A stretch of DNA of 64,000 nt from Alphaproteobacteria bacterium (lineage in GTDB: Bacteria; Pseudomonadota; Alphaproteobacteria; UBA9655), in assembly GCA_013815465.1 (NCBI GenBank), contig JACDGE010000005.1:1-64000 (forward strand). The letters run 5' to 3'. Position numbers and translations under genes: made by a program. Shown here in pieces: positions 7,853 through 16,239 of the stretch. Position 1 is the stretch's first letter. Each line of letters opens with the position of its first letter. The notes below the pieces were generated by a model. The model made no database searches. It was not told where the DNA came from and saw only the letters and a program-made list of their open reading frames with translations.

Positions 7853-9208
7853 ATGCTCTTTAGAATGCTCTTCGTTATTCTTCTTCTTTTCCCTCTCAAA
7901 GTTGTGGCGTCTCAAACCATTACGGAAGGGGCTCTCATTCGGGATGCGGAAATCGAAGAGATTTTAAAATCCTATATCTCACCCCTTTTTGACGTGGCGG
8001 GCCTTAATCCCAATACCATCCGTCTCTATATCATCCACTCAAAAGAGGTGAATGCTTTTGCCATGGGTGGGGGGCGGATTGCGGTAACCACAGGGTTTCT
8101 GTTAAAGGCCAGCTCTGCGCTTCAAGTAATTGGGGTGCTGGCCCATGAAACAGCCCACCTTGCGGGTAATCACGTTATTCGTGGGGCTGAAGCCTACGAA
8201 AGAGCTCTCTTGCAAGGGCTGCTGGGTACCCTGGGGGGGGTTGCGGCAGGCCTCGCAGGGAGCCCGGAAGCGGCAGTGGGTATTCTCCTCGGGAGTCAAG
8301 AATTCGCAAAAAATAGTCTTTTAAAGTTTAGTCGGAGCCAAGAGAACGCTGCCGATCAAGGGGCTACCCGCTTTTTAGACGATTTGGGTTACTCTTCCCA
8401 AGGAATGCTAGAGTTTATGCAAATCTTGCGGAAAGATGATATTTTTTCTGATCAGCATTTAGATCCCTATGCTTCAACTCACCCTTTACACTCCGATCGT
8501 ATTGACTTTTTTCGCAGTCATTTAAGTCGCTCGCCCCATGCACAGAAAGGTCTCCCTCGTGCGTTTGATAACAATTTTGAGCGTCTGCAAGTAAAGCTTA
8601 CCGCATTCACCACAAGCCCATATATCACCTTGTCTCGGTTCGAATCGACGGATCAGTCCCCGCTTGCCCGATATGGCCGAGCGATTGCGCATTTTCAAAA
8701 CTCCCACGTTGAGGATTCCTTAAAGGAAATTGATTCTTTGATACAAGAATTTCCCAGTGATCCTTACTTTTGGGAATTAAAGGGGCAAATTCTATTTGAG
8801 ACGGGTAAGATAAAAGAGTCGGCGATTGCTTATGAGAGGGCCGTTAAGTTTAAACCCCAGAGCCCTCTTTTGCGGGTCAGTTGGGCCCATAGCTTGATTG
8901 AAGGGAATGATCCGCGCCAGCTTGAAACCGCATTTCTAGAGCTATTACGGGCAAAAACGGAAGAGCCCCAAAATCCTTTTACCTATCGCCTGCTAGCGGT
9001 TTGTTATGGCAAAAAAGAAAAGGTTGATTTGGCGGCTCTCTCCCTCGCAGAAATGGCTCTTGTTGTCGGAGATCTAGAGATGGCAGAACAGCAAGCCAAA
9101 CGAGCTCTGCACTTTTTGAAGAACGACCCGGCTAATCATAGGCAGGCGAAAGATATCCTGGCAGAGGCAAAGAGGCTGCGGGAAAGCGGTGAGGAAGTAG
9201 GGTTTTAG
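7853..9208 (+). CDS. M48 metalloprotease with TPR domain (BepA-like)
   Basis: A 451-residue protein with a signal peptide (LLFPLKVVAS). The protease domain covers about residues 30-230. It has the zinc motif HETAH and the third ligand Glu in SQENAADQGA. The C-terminal half contains TPR-like repeats (WELKGQILFETGKIKESAIAYERA). The overall plan matches periplasmic BepA/YfgC, which degrades or helps fold outer-membrane proteins and LptD. The ribosome site AAGGAAAG precedes the ATG. It is a single gene after the phage-like module and has its own upstream region (7681-7852), in which I see only repeat fragments. Confidence 0.9.
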   Translation: MLFRMLFVILLLFPLKVVASQTITEGALIRDAEIEEILKSYISPLFDVAGLNPNTIRLYIIHSKEVNAFAMGGGRIAVTTGFLLKASSALQVIGVLAHETAHLAGNHVIRGAEAYERALLQGLLGTLGGVAAGLAGSPEAAVGILLGSQEFAKNSLLKFSRSQENAADQGATRFLDDLGYSSQGMLEFMQILRKDDIFSDQHLDPYASTHPLHSDRIDFFRSHLSRSPHAQKGLPRAFDNNFERLQVKLTAFTTSPYITLSRFESTDQSPLARYGRAIAHFQNSHVEDSLKEIDSLIQEFPSDPYFWELKGQILFETGKIKESAIAYERAVKFKPQSPLLRVSWAHSLIEGNDPRQLETAFLELLRAKTEEPQNPFTYRLLAVCYGKKEKVDLAALSLAEMALVVGDLEMAEQQAKRALHFLKNDPANHRQAKDILAEAKRLRESGEEVGF

Positions 9209-9235
9209 CAGACCTCCTTTTGAAGGGGAGCATTT

Positions 9236-9385
9236 TCGTACGAGGAAAAGCAAATCCGGTGCCGCCATTGGTGACTTCAGCGAATGCCGAGGGAAGCAAC
9301 CCAGAAAATCCCAGAAAGACTGGATTGTTTCGGAGCTTACGCTCCTCGCAATGACGACCGTAGACAAATAAATTTATGTGTAGGC
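9236..9385. repeat. Family C repeat, copy 1 (about 150 bp)
   Basis: It shares AAAGCAAATCC, GGAAGCAAcCCAGAAA, TTCGGAGCTT, GCTCCTCGCA and TGACGACCGTAGAC with the copy at 29878-30028, in the same order. The right end reads TTTATGTGTAGGC, the reverse complement of the left end of copy 2 (GCCTACACGTAAA). Copy 1 has lost a clear left end. It lies in the 541-bp gene-free gap 9209-9749. Confidence 0.7.
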
Positions 9386-9410
9386 TATAGCCTTGATCCG
9401 TTTCTCAGCC

Positions 9411-9449
9411 TGTCATCCAGGTCCCCGCCTTCGCGAGGATGATCCGGGA
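9411..9449. repeat. Left part of a palindromic repeat split by an insertion
   Basis: GTCATCCAGG, CCTTCGCGAGGAT and GATCCGGGA match the right arm of family A elements. The arm breaks off after GATCCGGGA, and the rest (GATCCGGGATCT) resumes at 9684, after the inserted family B element. Confidence 0.65.
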
Positions 9450-9683
9450 CACGGTAAACGCATCTAAATCGCAGAGAAACTCTTGCTACAAATGGCAGAC
9501 TTCTTTATAAAACGCCCCACGGGCTTCATCCCCGCGAAGGCGGGGACCTAGGAAAACTCTGACTCAAACGTTGTCCTGGGGCCCCGCCTTCGCGGGGATG
9601 ACGCTGAGGGGTAATCACTTCTCCTGAAAACCTGTGTGGCGTGGTTTCAGGAGTTCCCTAACATTTAGATGCGTTTACCGTGG
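9450..9683. mobile_element. Family B MITE-like element, copy 1
   Basis: Perfect 20-bp terminal inverted repeats start CACGGTAAACGC (9450-9469) and end GCGTTTACCGTG (9663-9682). GATCCGGGA occurs on both sides (9441-9449 and 9684-9692), as expected of a 9-bp target duplication, with a one-base offset on the right. The inside holds two CGCGAAGGCGGGG-type palindromes and a CTCCTGAAA...TTTCAGGAG hairpin, and no reading frame for a transposase, so it would be non-autonomous. Confidence 0.7.
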
Positions 9684-9749
9684 GATCCGGGATCTCAAAA
9701 AATCAAGGCTTTTTTGGGCTCCCTCTTTTGCGGAAATGATGCTTTTTAC

Positions 9750-10850
9750 CTACACATTAAACAGAAAGTGGAAAATGTCCCCATCTTGAACGACATACTC
9801 TTTGCCTTCTAAGCGTAATTTACCGGCTGTTTTGGCACCTTGCTCTCCACCCAGGGCAATGTAATCGGCTGTGGAAATGGTTTCTGCCCGGATAAAACCA
9901 CGCTCAAAATCGCTGTGAATTTCCCCCGCGCCTTGAGGGGCTTTGGCGCCCTTATGAACAGTCCAAGCGCGGGCTTCTTTAGGGCCTATCGTGAAAAAGG
10001 TGATCAGGTTCAAAAGAGCGTAGCCTTCTCGGATGACCCGTGCGAGACCAGTTTCACTTAATCCCAAGCTTTCTAAGAATTCTTTCTTATCTTCCTCTGC
10101 GTCGAGAGAGGACACTTCAGCCTCAATGGCAGCTGAAATAATAGCCATGCGAGCTCCTTCCTTTTCAGCATATTGCTTTACCCGATCGGTCAAAGCGTTA
10201 CCCACTGCTGCGTCTGCTTCAGAGACGTTGCAGGCATACAGAACGGGTTTCGTGGTAATGAGTTGGAGGTTTTGGAGCTCTCCTTTCTCTTCCTCAGAAC
10301 ACTGTAAAAAGCGTGCTGGTTTTCCTTGTCGCAATAGCTCGAGGGCCCGTTCCATCAAAGGATAGTGAATTAAGGCTTGGGGATCTTTGATGCGTACTTT
10401 TTTCTCTAGGGCGGGCAAGCGCTTTTCCAAGCTTTCAAGGTCAGAAAGCATTAACTCCGTTTCAATAATTTCAATGTCGCGGAGGGGATCAATTTCACCC
10501 TCAACATGGGTAATGTCAGAATTTTCGAAGCATCGCACCACGTGGACGATTGCATCCACTTCCCGAATATGCCCTAAAAATTGATTCCCCAGTCCTTCCC
10601 CTCGGTTTGCCCCCCGGACCAAGCCTGCAATATCTACAAATTCGAGTTGGGTAGAGATGATCTTGGCAGAGCTTGCAATGCGGGCTAGATCATCCAATCG
10701 TTGGTCAGGAACCCCCACACGCCCGACATTGGGTTCAATTGTACAAAAAGGGTAGTTGGCTGCTTCTGCCGCTGCCGTTGCGGTCAGCGCATTAAAAAGA
10801 GTGGATTTTCCCACATTGGGGAGCCCTACAATACCACATTTAAATCCCAT
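9750..10850 (-). CDS. ychF: YchF, Obg-family ATPase
   Basis: A 366-residue P-loop NTPase. The G1 motif GLPNVGKST is near residue 8, and switch II reads DIAGLVRGANRGEGLG. The specificity motif is NVSE (in ACNVSEAD) in place of NKxD, which is why YchF prefers ATP. A C-terminal TGS-like domain includes FFTIGPKEARAW and ends KEYVVQDGDIFHFLFNV, the usual terminus. The length matches the family. It binds ribosomes and modulates translation and stress responses. It lies 12 bases after pth on the same strand, in the order prs-rplY-pth-ychF. Confidence 0.97.
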   Translation of the reverse strand: MGFKCGIVGLPNVGKSTLFNALTATAAAEAANYPFCTIEPNVGRVGVPDQRLDDLARIASSAKIISTQLEFVDIAGLVRGANRGEGLGNQFLGHIREVDAIVHVVRCFENSDITHVEGEIDPLRDIEIIETELMLSDLESLEKRLPALEKKVRIKDPQALIHYPLMERALELLRQGKPARFLQCSEEEKGELQNLQLITTKPVLYACNVSEADAAVGNALTDRVKQYAEKEGARMAIISAAIEAEVSSLDAEEDKKEFLESLGLSETGLARVIREGYALLNLITFFTIGPKEARAWTVHKGAKAPQGAGEIHSDFERGFIRAETISTADYIALGGEQGAKTAGKLRLEGKEYVVQDGDIFHFLFNV

Positions 10851-10862
10851 TTGATTTGGTTC

Positions 10863-11438
10863 CTATTGTTGTTGCGAAAATATTTGCATGACCTTTGCTG
10901 TATACTGTTCTGGTGAGGTGGTCAACAAAAGTTGGGCCTCATCTGCTAAAAGAGGAAGAAGAAAGTCGAGCCACTTATGATCCTCCTTTGAAAAATTCGA
11001 TAGCACATAAGAGGAAACGGCGTCCTTATGCAATGGCCGACCAATTCCAATACGAACACGCCAGTATAGTTTACCCAGATGGTCATCCAGGTCTCTCAAC
11101 CCATTATGCCCTCCATGACCGCCACCTTGCTTCACACGGACTTTCCCCGACGTCAGATCTAAATCATCATGAAAAACAACGACTTGTTCAGGAGGAATCT
11201 TAAAGAAGCGGGATGCTTCTGCGACAGGGCGTCCTGACCTGTTCATGTAAGCAAGGGGTTTGAAAGTATAAACTCTCTCACCATCAATATGTCCTTCGGA
11301 GAGGAGACCTGAGAACTTAGCCTTTTCGGGAGAAAACCCATAGCTTTTACGGATTTCGTCCATACACATAAACCCCACATTATGGCGGTTGTGGGTGTAT
11401 TCACTGCCTGGATTTCCAAGCCCTACTAACAGATGCAT
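10863..11438 (-). CDS. pth: Peptidyl-tRNA hydrolase
   Basis: A 191-residue protein. The start contains GLGNPGSEYTHNRHNVGF, with the catalytic His in the NRHNVG motif, and later FHDDLDL and GGGHGGHNGLRD, the conserved tRNA-binding and active-site loops. It frees stalled peptidyl-tRNA by cutting the ester bond. It is separated from rplY upstream by a family A element (11502-11665) and followed by ychF after 12 bases, so pth-ychF are probably co-transcribed. Confidence 0.97.
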   Translation of the reverse strand: MHLLVGLGNPGSEYTHNRHNVGFMCMDEIRKSYGFSPEKAKFSGLLSEGHIDGERVYTFKPLAYMNRSGRPVAEASRFFKIPPEQVVVFHDDLDLTSGKVRVKQGGGHGGHNGLRDLDDHLGKLYWRVRIGIGRPLHKDAVSSYVLSNFSKEDHKWLDFLLPLLADEAQLLLTTSPEQYTAKVMQIFSQQQ

Positions 11439-11501
11439 GTTTTAGGTTCCTCTTACTCGCCCCCACAGCGTCATATACGGCCATAATCTGAATATTTTTT
11501 T

Positions 11502-11665
11502 AGCTCCCGGATCATCCTCGCGAAGGCGGGGACCGGGATCACGCCGTGGTGGTTATGTGTCTCTATAACAAGCAGTGTTTTCAAACCGAACAAGAACGGT
11601 TAATGAGTGGCCGCCTTCTCCGCTGTCATCCAGGTCCCCGCCTTCGCGAGGATGATCCGGGATCT
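11502..11665. repeat. Family A palindromic element (164 bp)
   Basis: The left arm 11502-11540 (AGCTCCCGGATCATCCTCGC...) pairs with the right arm 11627-11665, with few mismatches. The length is identical to the copy at 26372-26535, and the core shares CTCTATAACAA and TTcAAA words with it. It lies between rplY and pth in the gene-free gap 11439-11744. Confidence 0.8.
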
Positions 11666-11744
11666 AGCTCAGAGGGGTGAAGTCCATATCATTACCCCGT
11701 AATTTAGAAAAGTGACGTTAGAAGGGTAACAGCGGCTACTGAAA

Positions 11745-12383
11745 TCACGCCTCTTCGGTTTGCTCTGTGGCGGCCGCAGTGTCTTCAGATTCTTCTTCGC
11801 CCGCAACCTTTTTCATAACGGTTGGTGCCACAATATTGGCGATATCCGTATCCCGGTCGGGATAAGCTGCTACCACCCCGTTGGGTAGTTTTAAGCTCGT
11901 AAGATGAATGGTGTCATGGATCTCAAGGCCCGTAAGATCAATATCAATCTGGGATGGAATATGATCCATATCAGAAGAGACATCCAGGTTGTGGAGGACG
12001 ATGTTCAAAACACCTCCTCGTTTAATACCGGGAGAGTCAAGTTCATTGATAAAGTTTAAAGGAACAGAAACCGTAATCTTGCTGTCCTTTGAAACACGAA
12101 GAAAATCAACGTGGAGAGGACGATCGGTGACGGGATGGAATTGCACCTCGCGAGCAAGGGCCTTTTCTTTTTTCCCGCCTAAGGAAAGGTCAAAAACTTT
12201 AGACAAGAAACCTGTTCTATGGAGTTCTTTATCTAATTGAACCGGCTCTAAAGAAAAGTGAACTGGCTCGCCGTTCCCTCCGTAAAGGACGGCAGGAATA
12301 CGGCCCGCCCGACGTAAAGCGCGGGAAGCGCCCTTGCCTGTGCCGTCGCGCAATTCTGCATTGAGTTGAGATTGTGTTGTCAT
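11745..12383 (-). CDS. rplY: 50S ribosomal protein L25/Ctc
   Basis: A 212-residue long-form L25 (Ctc type). The N-terminal L25 domain (about residues 5-92) binds 5S rRNA and includes GKGASRALRRAGRIPAVLYG. The C-terminal TL5-type domain includes PLNFINELDSPGIKRGGVL and ends in an acidic Glu/Thr-rich tail. The length fits alphaproteobacterial Ctc. It follows prs on the same strand with 114 bases between them, the common alphaproteobacterial pairing. Confidence 0.96.
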   Translation of the reverse strand: MTTQSQLNAELRDGTGKGASRALRRAGRIPAVLYGGNGEPVHFSLEPVQLDKELHRTGFLSKVFDLSLGGKKEKALAREVQFHPVTDRPLHVDFLRVSKDSKITVSVPLNFINELDSPGIKRGGVLNIVLHNLDVSSDMDHIPSQIDIDLTGLEIHDTIHLTSLKLPNGVVAAYPDRDTDIANIVAPTVMKKVAGEEESEDTAAATEQTEEA

Positions 12384-12497
12384 TTGTAAGCTCCTTTAAT
12401 CGATATCAGCATTATTAAGGTCTATTCATACACTAATCAACGCCGTGTGCAAGTTTTTTTAGAGAAACACCGGGTGCATAATGATGACGCTCCTGGG

Positions 12498-13430
12498 TTA
12501 AGCAAACAAAATTGAAACAGATTTTTCAAGACTAATCCGTTCAATGGCTTCACCAAGTAAGGGAGCGAGTTGAATTTGGCGGATTTTTGAGCATGCTTTT
12601 ACTTTTTCTGTTGCCAAAATACTGTCCGTGACCACAACTTCTTCCAAAAGTGATTTTTCAATCAATTCAAGAGCGGTGGAAGAAAAAACACCATGGGTGA
12701 CATAGGCCCTTACACTTGCGGCTCCCGCTTCCATAACGGCGTTTGCCGCATTGCAGACCGTACCTGCCGAGTCAATAATATCATCGGTGATGACGCAGTG
12801 AAATCCCTTCACCTCTCCGATGACGTTCATCACTTCTGACACACCGGCTTTTTCACGCCGCTTATCAATAACCGCCAGTCCACAGGGAATCCGCTTTGCA
12901 AGTGAACGTGCTCTTACCAATCCGCCCACATCGGGAGAGACGATCAAAAGCCCGTCCGGGGGCAAGCGTTCATGGATGTCCTTTTCAAAGAGGGGAGTTG
13001 CAAAAAGGTTGTCCACCGGAATATTAAAAAACCCCTGAATTTGACCCGCGTGAAGATCCAAGGTGAGGACCCGATCTGCTCCTGCGGTTGTCAGAATATC
13101 CGCCACAAGTTTTGCCGAGATAGGCGTTCGGGGGCCAGACTTCCGATCTTGGCGGGCATAACCAAAATAAGGGAGGCAGGCAGTGATGCGATGGGCTGAT
13201 CCTCTTTTTAAAGCATCAATGGTGATGAGGAGCTCCATAAGATGATCATTTGCAGGTTTGCTTGTGGATTGGATGACGAAAACATCTTCCCCTCGCACAT
13301 TTTCTAAAATTTCGACAAATATTTCATCATCAGAAAAAGAGCGAATACTGGCTTTGGCTAAAGGTGTTTTTAAATAGTCAGCAATGTCTTCTGCAAGGGG
13401 CCGATTACTATTGCATGCAATGAGTTTCAT
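12498..13430 (-). CDS. prs: Ribose-phosphate pyrophosphokinase
   Basis: A 310-residue enzyme making PRPP from ribose 5-phosphate and ATP for nucleotide, His and Trp synthesis. It carries [10 protein letters not shown] and [13 protein letters not shown] in the N-terminal half, [17 protein letters not shown] (the flexible/ATP-binding region) and the PRPP loop [12 protein letters not shown]. The length is the usual 310-315. It heads the prs-rplY-pth-ychF run, and the 227-base upstream region (13431-13657) would hold its promoter. Confidence 0.97.
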   Translation of the reverse strand: MKLIACNSNRPLAEDIADYLKTPLAKASIRSFSDDEIFVEILENVRGEDVFVIQSTSKPANDHLMELLITIDALKRGSAHRITACLPYFGYARQDRKSGPRTPISAKLVADILTTAGADRVLTLDLHAGQIQGFFNIPVDNLFATPLFEKDIHERLPPDGLLIVSPDVGGLVRARSLAKRIPCGLAVIDKRREKAGVSEVMNVIGEVKGFHCVITDDIIDSAGTVCNAANAVMEAGAASVRAYVTHGVFSSTALELIEKSLLEEVVVTDSILATEKVKACSKIRQIQLAPLLGEAIERISLEKSVSILFA

Positions 13431-13540
13431 GGGTTCTTTAACAAGGTTTAAATGTTGAATGGAATGTAACAGGTGTTTGGATGCTTGTAAATAAGGTGGA
13501 TTTTGAAGCGGTAAGCCTTAGCCGTCGTGCTTATAGAAAG

Positions 13541-13575
13541 TTTTTAGATCTTGGGCTTGACCCGGGATCTAAAAA
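13541..13575. repeat. Short palindromic repeat
   Basis: TTTTTAGATC and GATCTAAAAA flank TTGGGCTTGACCCGG, a near-perfect inverted repeat. It belongs to the same hairpin series as those at 308, 43648 and in mutL. Confidence 0.65.
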
Positions 13576-13581
13576 TCTCCA

Positions 13582-13618
13582 AATGGGCAATTCAAAAATT
13601 TGCCCATTCCCCTTTTTT
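13582..13618 (+). terminator. Terminator-like hairpin upstream of a plus-strand gene
   Basis: AATGGGCAA (13582-13590) pairs with TTGCCCATT (13600-13608), followed by CCCCTTTTTT. No plus-strand gene ends upstream, so it could be a leader attenuator for the gene at 13658 or a leftover repeat. Confidence 0.4.
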
Positions 13619-13657
13619 ATGAGAGAATAATGTATAACTCGGAGAGGGAGGTCTCTT

Positions 13658-14275
13658 ATGTTTATCCCAAAAAAGCGGCGGGGAAGACCGCGTCAAAATC
13701 GCCCCACAATCGATTCCGGAACGAATGAACTGCAGCAAAAAAGAAGGAGGGCGGTTCATGGAGATCCGGTTCTGGCTGAATCTCTACTAGGTATTTTGTA
13801 TGGGCGTCAGCTTATCTCGAAACCCCTTTATGAAGCAGGTCGTTTTTTTGGGGAACTGGGTTATCGCTATGAACCCTGCTTAGGACACCAGTTCCGCCAA
13901 AACTCAAGTGTTCTAACCTATAGCATTAAAAACGGCAAGGGGGCGAACCCGTTGTACTGGTCTGACATGCAGGATGAAAAGCGAACAACCGCTTGGCGTA
14001 AAGCGCTTATCGCTTTAAAGAAAGCAGGAGTTGGGCCCTATAAAACTGTTTTGGATGTGGTGTTTTATGATCAGGATCTTTACGAGGTACCATGGTCCAA
14101 ATCTATTATTCCGTTTGTGAAACCTTTGCGAACGGGATTAGCGTCTTTGGACAGTTATTTTACAGCAGGGTTTCAAGGTGGGCAAGGCAAGCGACGCGAT
14201 CGGGGGAGAAATTCTGTTCGAGCCACCAGCTTTCAACCGCCTTTAAAAGAGCCCCGATTCTCTTCCCCTCCTTAA
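13658..14275 (+). CDS. Conserved-looking alphaproteobacterial hypothetical, possibly phage-related
   Basis: The gene encodes 205 residues, with a strong GAGGGAGG ribosome site. The N-terminus is very basic (KKRRGRPRQNRP), and residues 20-75 (GTNELQQKRRRAVHGDP, LLGILYGRQLIS) resemble small proteins found in alphaproteobacterial prophages. That is a recollection of pattern and has not been searched. The last 39 codons (14160-14275) lie antisense to the 3' end of cca and translate as low-complexity basic sequence, so the natural stop has probably been lost and the C-terminus extended. Function is unknown; DNA or RNA binding is possible from the basic start. Confidence 0.6.
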   Translation: MFIPKKRRGRPRQNRPTIDSGTNELQQKRRRAVHGDPVLAESLLGILYGRQLISKPLYEAGRFFGELGYRYEPCLGHQFRQNSSVLTYSIKNGKGANPLYWSDMQDEKRTTAWRKALIALKKAGVGPYKTVLDVVFYDQDLYEVPWSKSIIPFVKPLRTGLASLDSYFTAGFQGGQGKRRDRGRNSVRATSFQPPLKEPRFSSPP

Positions 14276-15371
14276 TGCCATGAGTGAGGATGTCATTTCC
14301 CGTAAGGGGAAAGACAGGCATAATCCAGGAATCAAAACAGTCGTGAAGATGGGTGAGGAAGTGCTCGCCTTGTTCTAAAGAGAGCTCAGTAGAGGTTATA
14401 CGCTGGGCTGTCTGGAACAAAGCAAGGTCAAAGGCCTTTTCTTTCCCTAAAATATAAGCTTGGTGTTTAAAGGATTCGTTCGTTATAACTGGTTGATTTT
14501 GCATTAAAAAAACCAGATAAGATTCCTGATTACGAGAAAGCCTTAGGCGCGCTTTAATGTCTTCCAAGGCAGGGTGAAAAGCTGCAAGCCTTAGGATGGC
14601 CGAGGGGGAAGAGGCCAATCCTTTTTCAAGAGCCACAAGCGATTTTAAATCTTCCCATGTTGTAGGGTGAAGAACATAGTTCAACACACCTGTCTCGTAC
14701 ATTGCGTTAAGGGCGTAAACCGGGGAGGGGAGAGTAAGAAGCTTCAGAAACTCATCAGTCACCCGCTCGCGGGCAAGGCTAGGGAGGTGGGACGCATAAA
14801 CCTTGCAGGCTTCCAGGCCCTCTCGATCATAAGCTCCCTGGCCAAAGCGTGCGGAAAAACGGAAAAAACGAAAAATGCGCAAATAATCTTCTTTAATACG
14901 TTGAGAGGCGTCTCCTATAAATCGTACCCGGTGAGCTTGAAGATCTTCTATGCCTTTAACCGGGTCAAACAGCTGACCATTTTTATCTGCATAAATGGCA
15001 TTTATGGTAAAGTCGCGCCTGAGAGCATCTTGAACCCAATCATCTGTAAAGGAGACATCGGCTCGTCTGCCAAAGGTTTTAACGTCAACGCGCAAAGTTG
15101 TGATTTGATAAGGTTTCTTATCTATAACGGCTGTTATAGTTCCATGGTCAATGCCCGTGGGAATGGCTTTGATATGGTGGGTGTTTAAAAGCTCCATAAC
15201 CCACTGAGGAGGGCGGTCTACCGCGAAATCAATATCATTCACAGGGAGGCCTAAAAGTCCATCCCGGACCGATCCACCCACCAACCGAAGGGTGGCGCCT
15301 TCTTTGCCAAAGAGGGTGAAGAGGCGCTGAAGGGCTGAAAGCTTTAGCCAAGGGGCTTCAAGAGAAGTCAT
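14160..15371 (-). CDS. cca: CCA tRNA nucleotidyltransferase / poly(A) polymerase family
   Basis: A 403-residue class II nucleotidyltransferase that adds or repairs the CCA end of tRNA. The head domain has LVGGSVRDGLLGLPVNDIDFA, with the DID metal-binding carboxylates, followed by RRDFTINAIY and RFFRFSARF, all diagnostic. The C-terminal region is helical without an HD motif that I can see, and the length is typical for alphaproteobacterial Cca/PcnB-like enzymes. It is convergent with, and overlaps, the 13658-14275 gene by 116 bases. Confidence 0.93.
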   Translation of the reverse strand: MTSLEAPWLKLSALQRLFTLFGKEGATLRLVGGSVRDGLLGLPVNDIDFAVDRPPQWVMELLNTHHIKAIPTGIDHGTITAVIDKKPYQITTLRVDVKTFGRRADVSFTDDWVQDALRRDFTINAIYADKNGQLFDPVKGIEDLQAHRVRFIGDASQRIKEDYLRIFRFFRFSARFGQGAYDREGLEACKVYASHLPSLARERVTDEFLKLLTLPSPVYALNAMYETGVLNYVLHPTTWEDLKSLVALEKGLASSPSAILRLAAFHPALEDIKARLRLSRNQESYLVFLMQNQPVITNESFKHQAYILGKEKAFDLALFQTAQRITSTELSLEQGEHFLTHLHDCFDSWIMPVFPLTGNDILTHGIKEGKRIGALLKAVESWWLEQNFSPDRVACLAHLETLL

Positions 15372-15391
15372 GGTGTTCTACCTCTGCCACA

Positions 15392-15547
15392 TCCCCCTGA
15401 GCGTCATCCCCGCGAAGGCGGGGACCCAGGAAAATTTTTGTACCTTGGCCTCTGGGGCCCGAACATTAAGAAAACCTAAGCTACTGCTAAGGTTTTCTAA
15501 ATTCCGGGATGACGCTATTTTGTTGGTGGGTGAGGGGTCATTATTCA
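15392..15547. repeat. Family D repeat, copy 1 (about 155 bp)
   Basis: Read on the minus strand it matches 45763-45955: CGGAATTTAGAAAA, then TTTTCTTAATGT, then GGGTCCCCG and GGGATGACGCTC in order. The two reading frames over the copies give similar peptides (IASSRNLE...FLNVR), which reflect the DNA repeat and not a gene. It occupies the gap between cca and cdsA. Confidence 0.7.
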
Positions 15548-15558
15548 AAGATGTCCCC

Positions 15559-16239
15559 TTAAACAAACCATTGCCAAAGGGCAATGGTCGTTGCGATCGC
15601 CAAAAGGCTATCTAGGCGATCCAAAAGCCCGCCATGGCCAGGAATGAGCGCACTAGAGTCTTTAACATCACTCCACCGTTTGGCTTTTGATTCTAAAAGG
15701 TCCCCACATTGCGCAATGCAAACCAAAAAAAGTATTTCCCCCAGATTAAAAACATTGGGCAACAACCAAAAAGATGTGATGTAGGCTACACCTGTGCCTC
15801 CCATCATTCCTGTAATAAATCCCGCCCATGTTTTATGGGGGCTGATGGAAGGCGCAAGTTTTGGACCTTTTAAAAGTCGTCCCCCTATATAGGCGGCTGT
15901 ATCTGTGCTCCATACAAGAAATAAAAGCCAATAAAGGAATTTCCAGCCTTCTGGTTGAGCGAGAAGATGAATAAGCCAAAAAGAAGCCACAATCAAATAG
16001 AGAGTGCCTAAAATGGTGACGGCTAATCTGGACCAAAAAGGTAAAAGATTTTTAAGGCACAGGAGGCTCCATTCAATCGCCAGCCCTATGGCTATAACTC
16101 CCCCCCAAAAAAGGGAATAGGGAGGGCCCCAATAAACAATCCAAAGTGAGAGGGGCACAAGAACAATAATGGATAAAATCCGAGGGACGAGAGTTTCAGG
16201 CTGCCGAAATTTAGGCCGCCGTGCCAAAACGACGCTCAC
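15559..16239 (-). CDS. cdsA: Phosphatidate cytidylyltransferase
   Basis: A 226-residue membrane protein with about six to seven TM segments. It makes CDP-diacylglycerol, the precursor of all phospholipids. The family signature is at the C-terminus: SKAKRWSDVKDSSALIPGHG followed by GLLDRLDS, with the metal-binding Asp residues. It is shorter than the usual 260-285, with fewer N-terminal membrane segments. Its ATG overlaps uppS by 29 bases, so it is translationally coupled in pyrH-frr-uppS-cdsA. Confidence 0.93.
   Translation of the reverse strand: MSVVLARRPKFRQPETLVPRILSIIVLVPLSLWIVYWGPPYSLFWGGVIAIGLAIEWSLLCLKNLLPFWSRLAVTILGTLYLIVASFWLIHLLAQPEGWKFLYWLLFLVWSTDTAAYIGGRLLKGPKLAPSISPHKTWAGFITGMMGGTGVAYITSFWLLPNVFNLGEILFLVCIAQCGDLLESKAKRWSDVKDSSALIPGHGGLLDRLDSLLAIATTIALWQWFV

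Noticed and set aside
9480-9660. Possible CRISPR from repeated CGCGAAGGCGGGG words
   Set aside because: The copies alternate in orientation and have no regular spacers; they are palindromic repeats inside a MITE-like element.
14667-15188. 173-codon antisense frame within cca
   Set aside because: It is the shadow of a clearly conserved gene.
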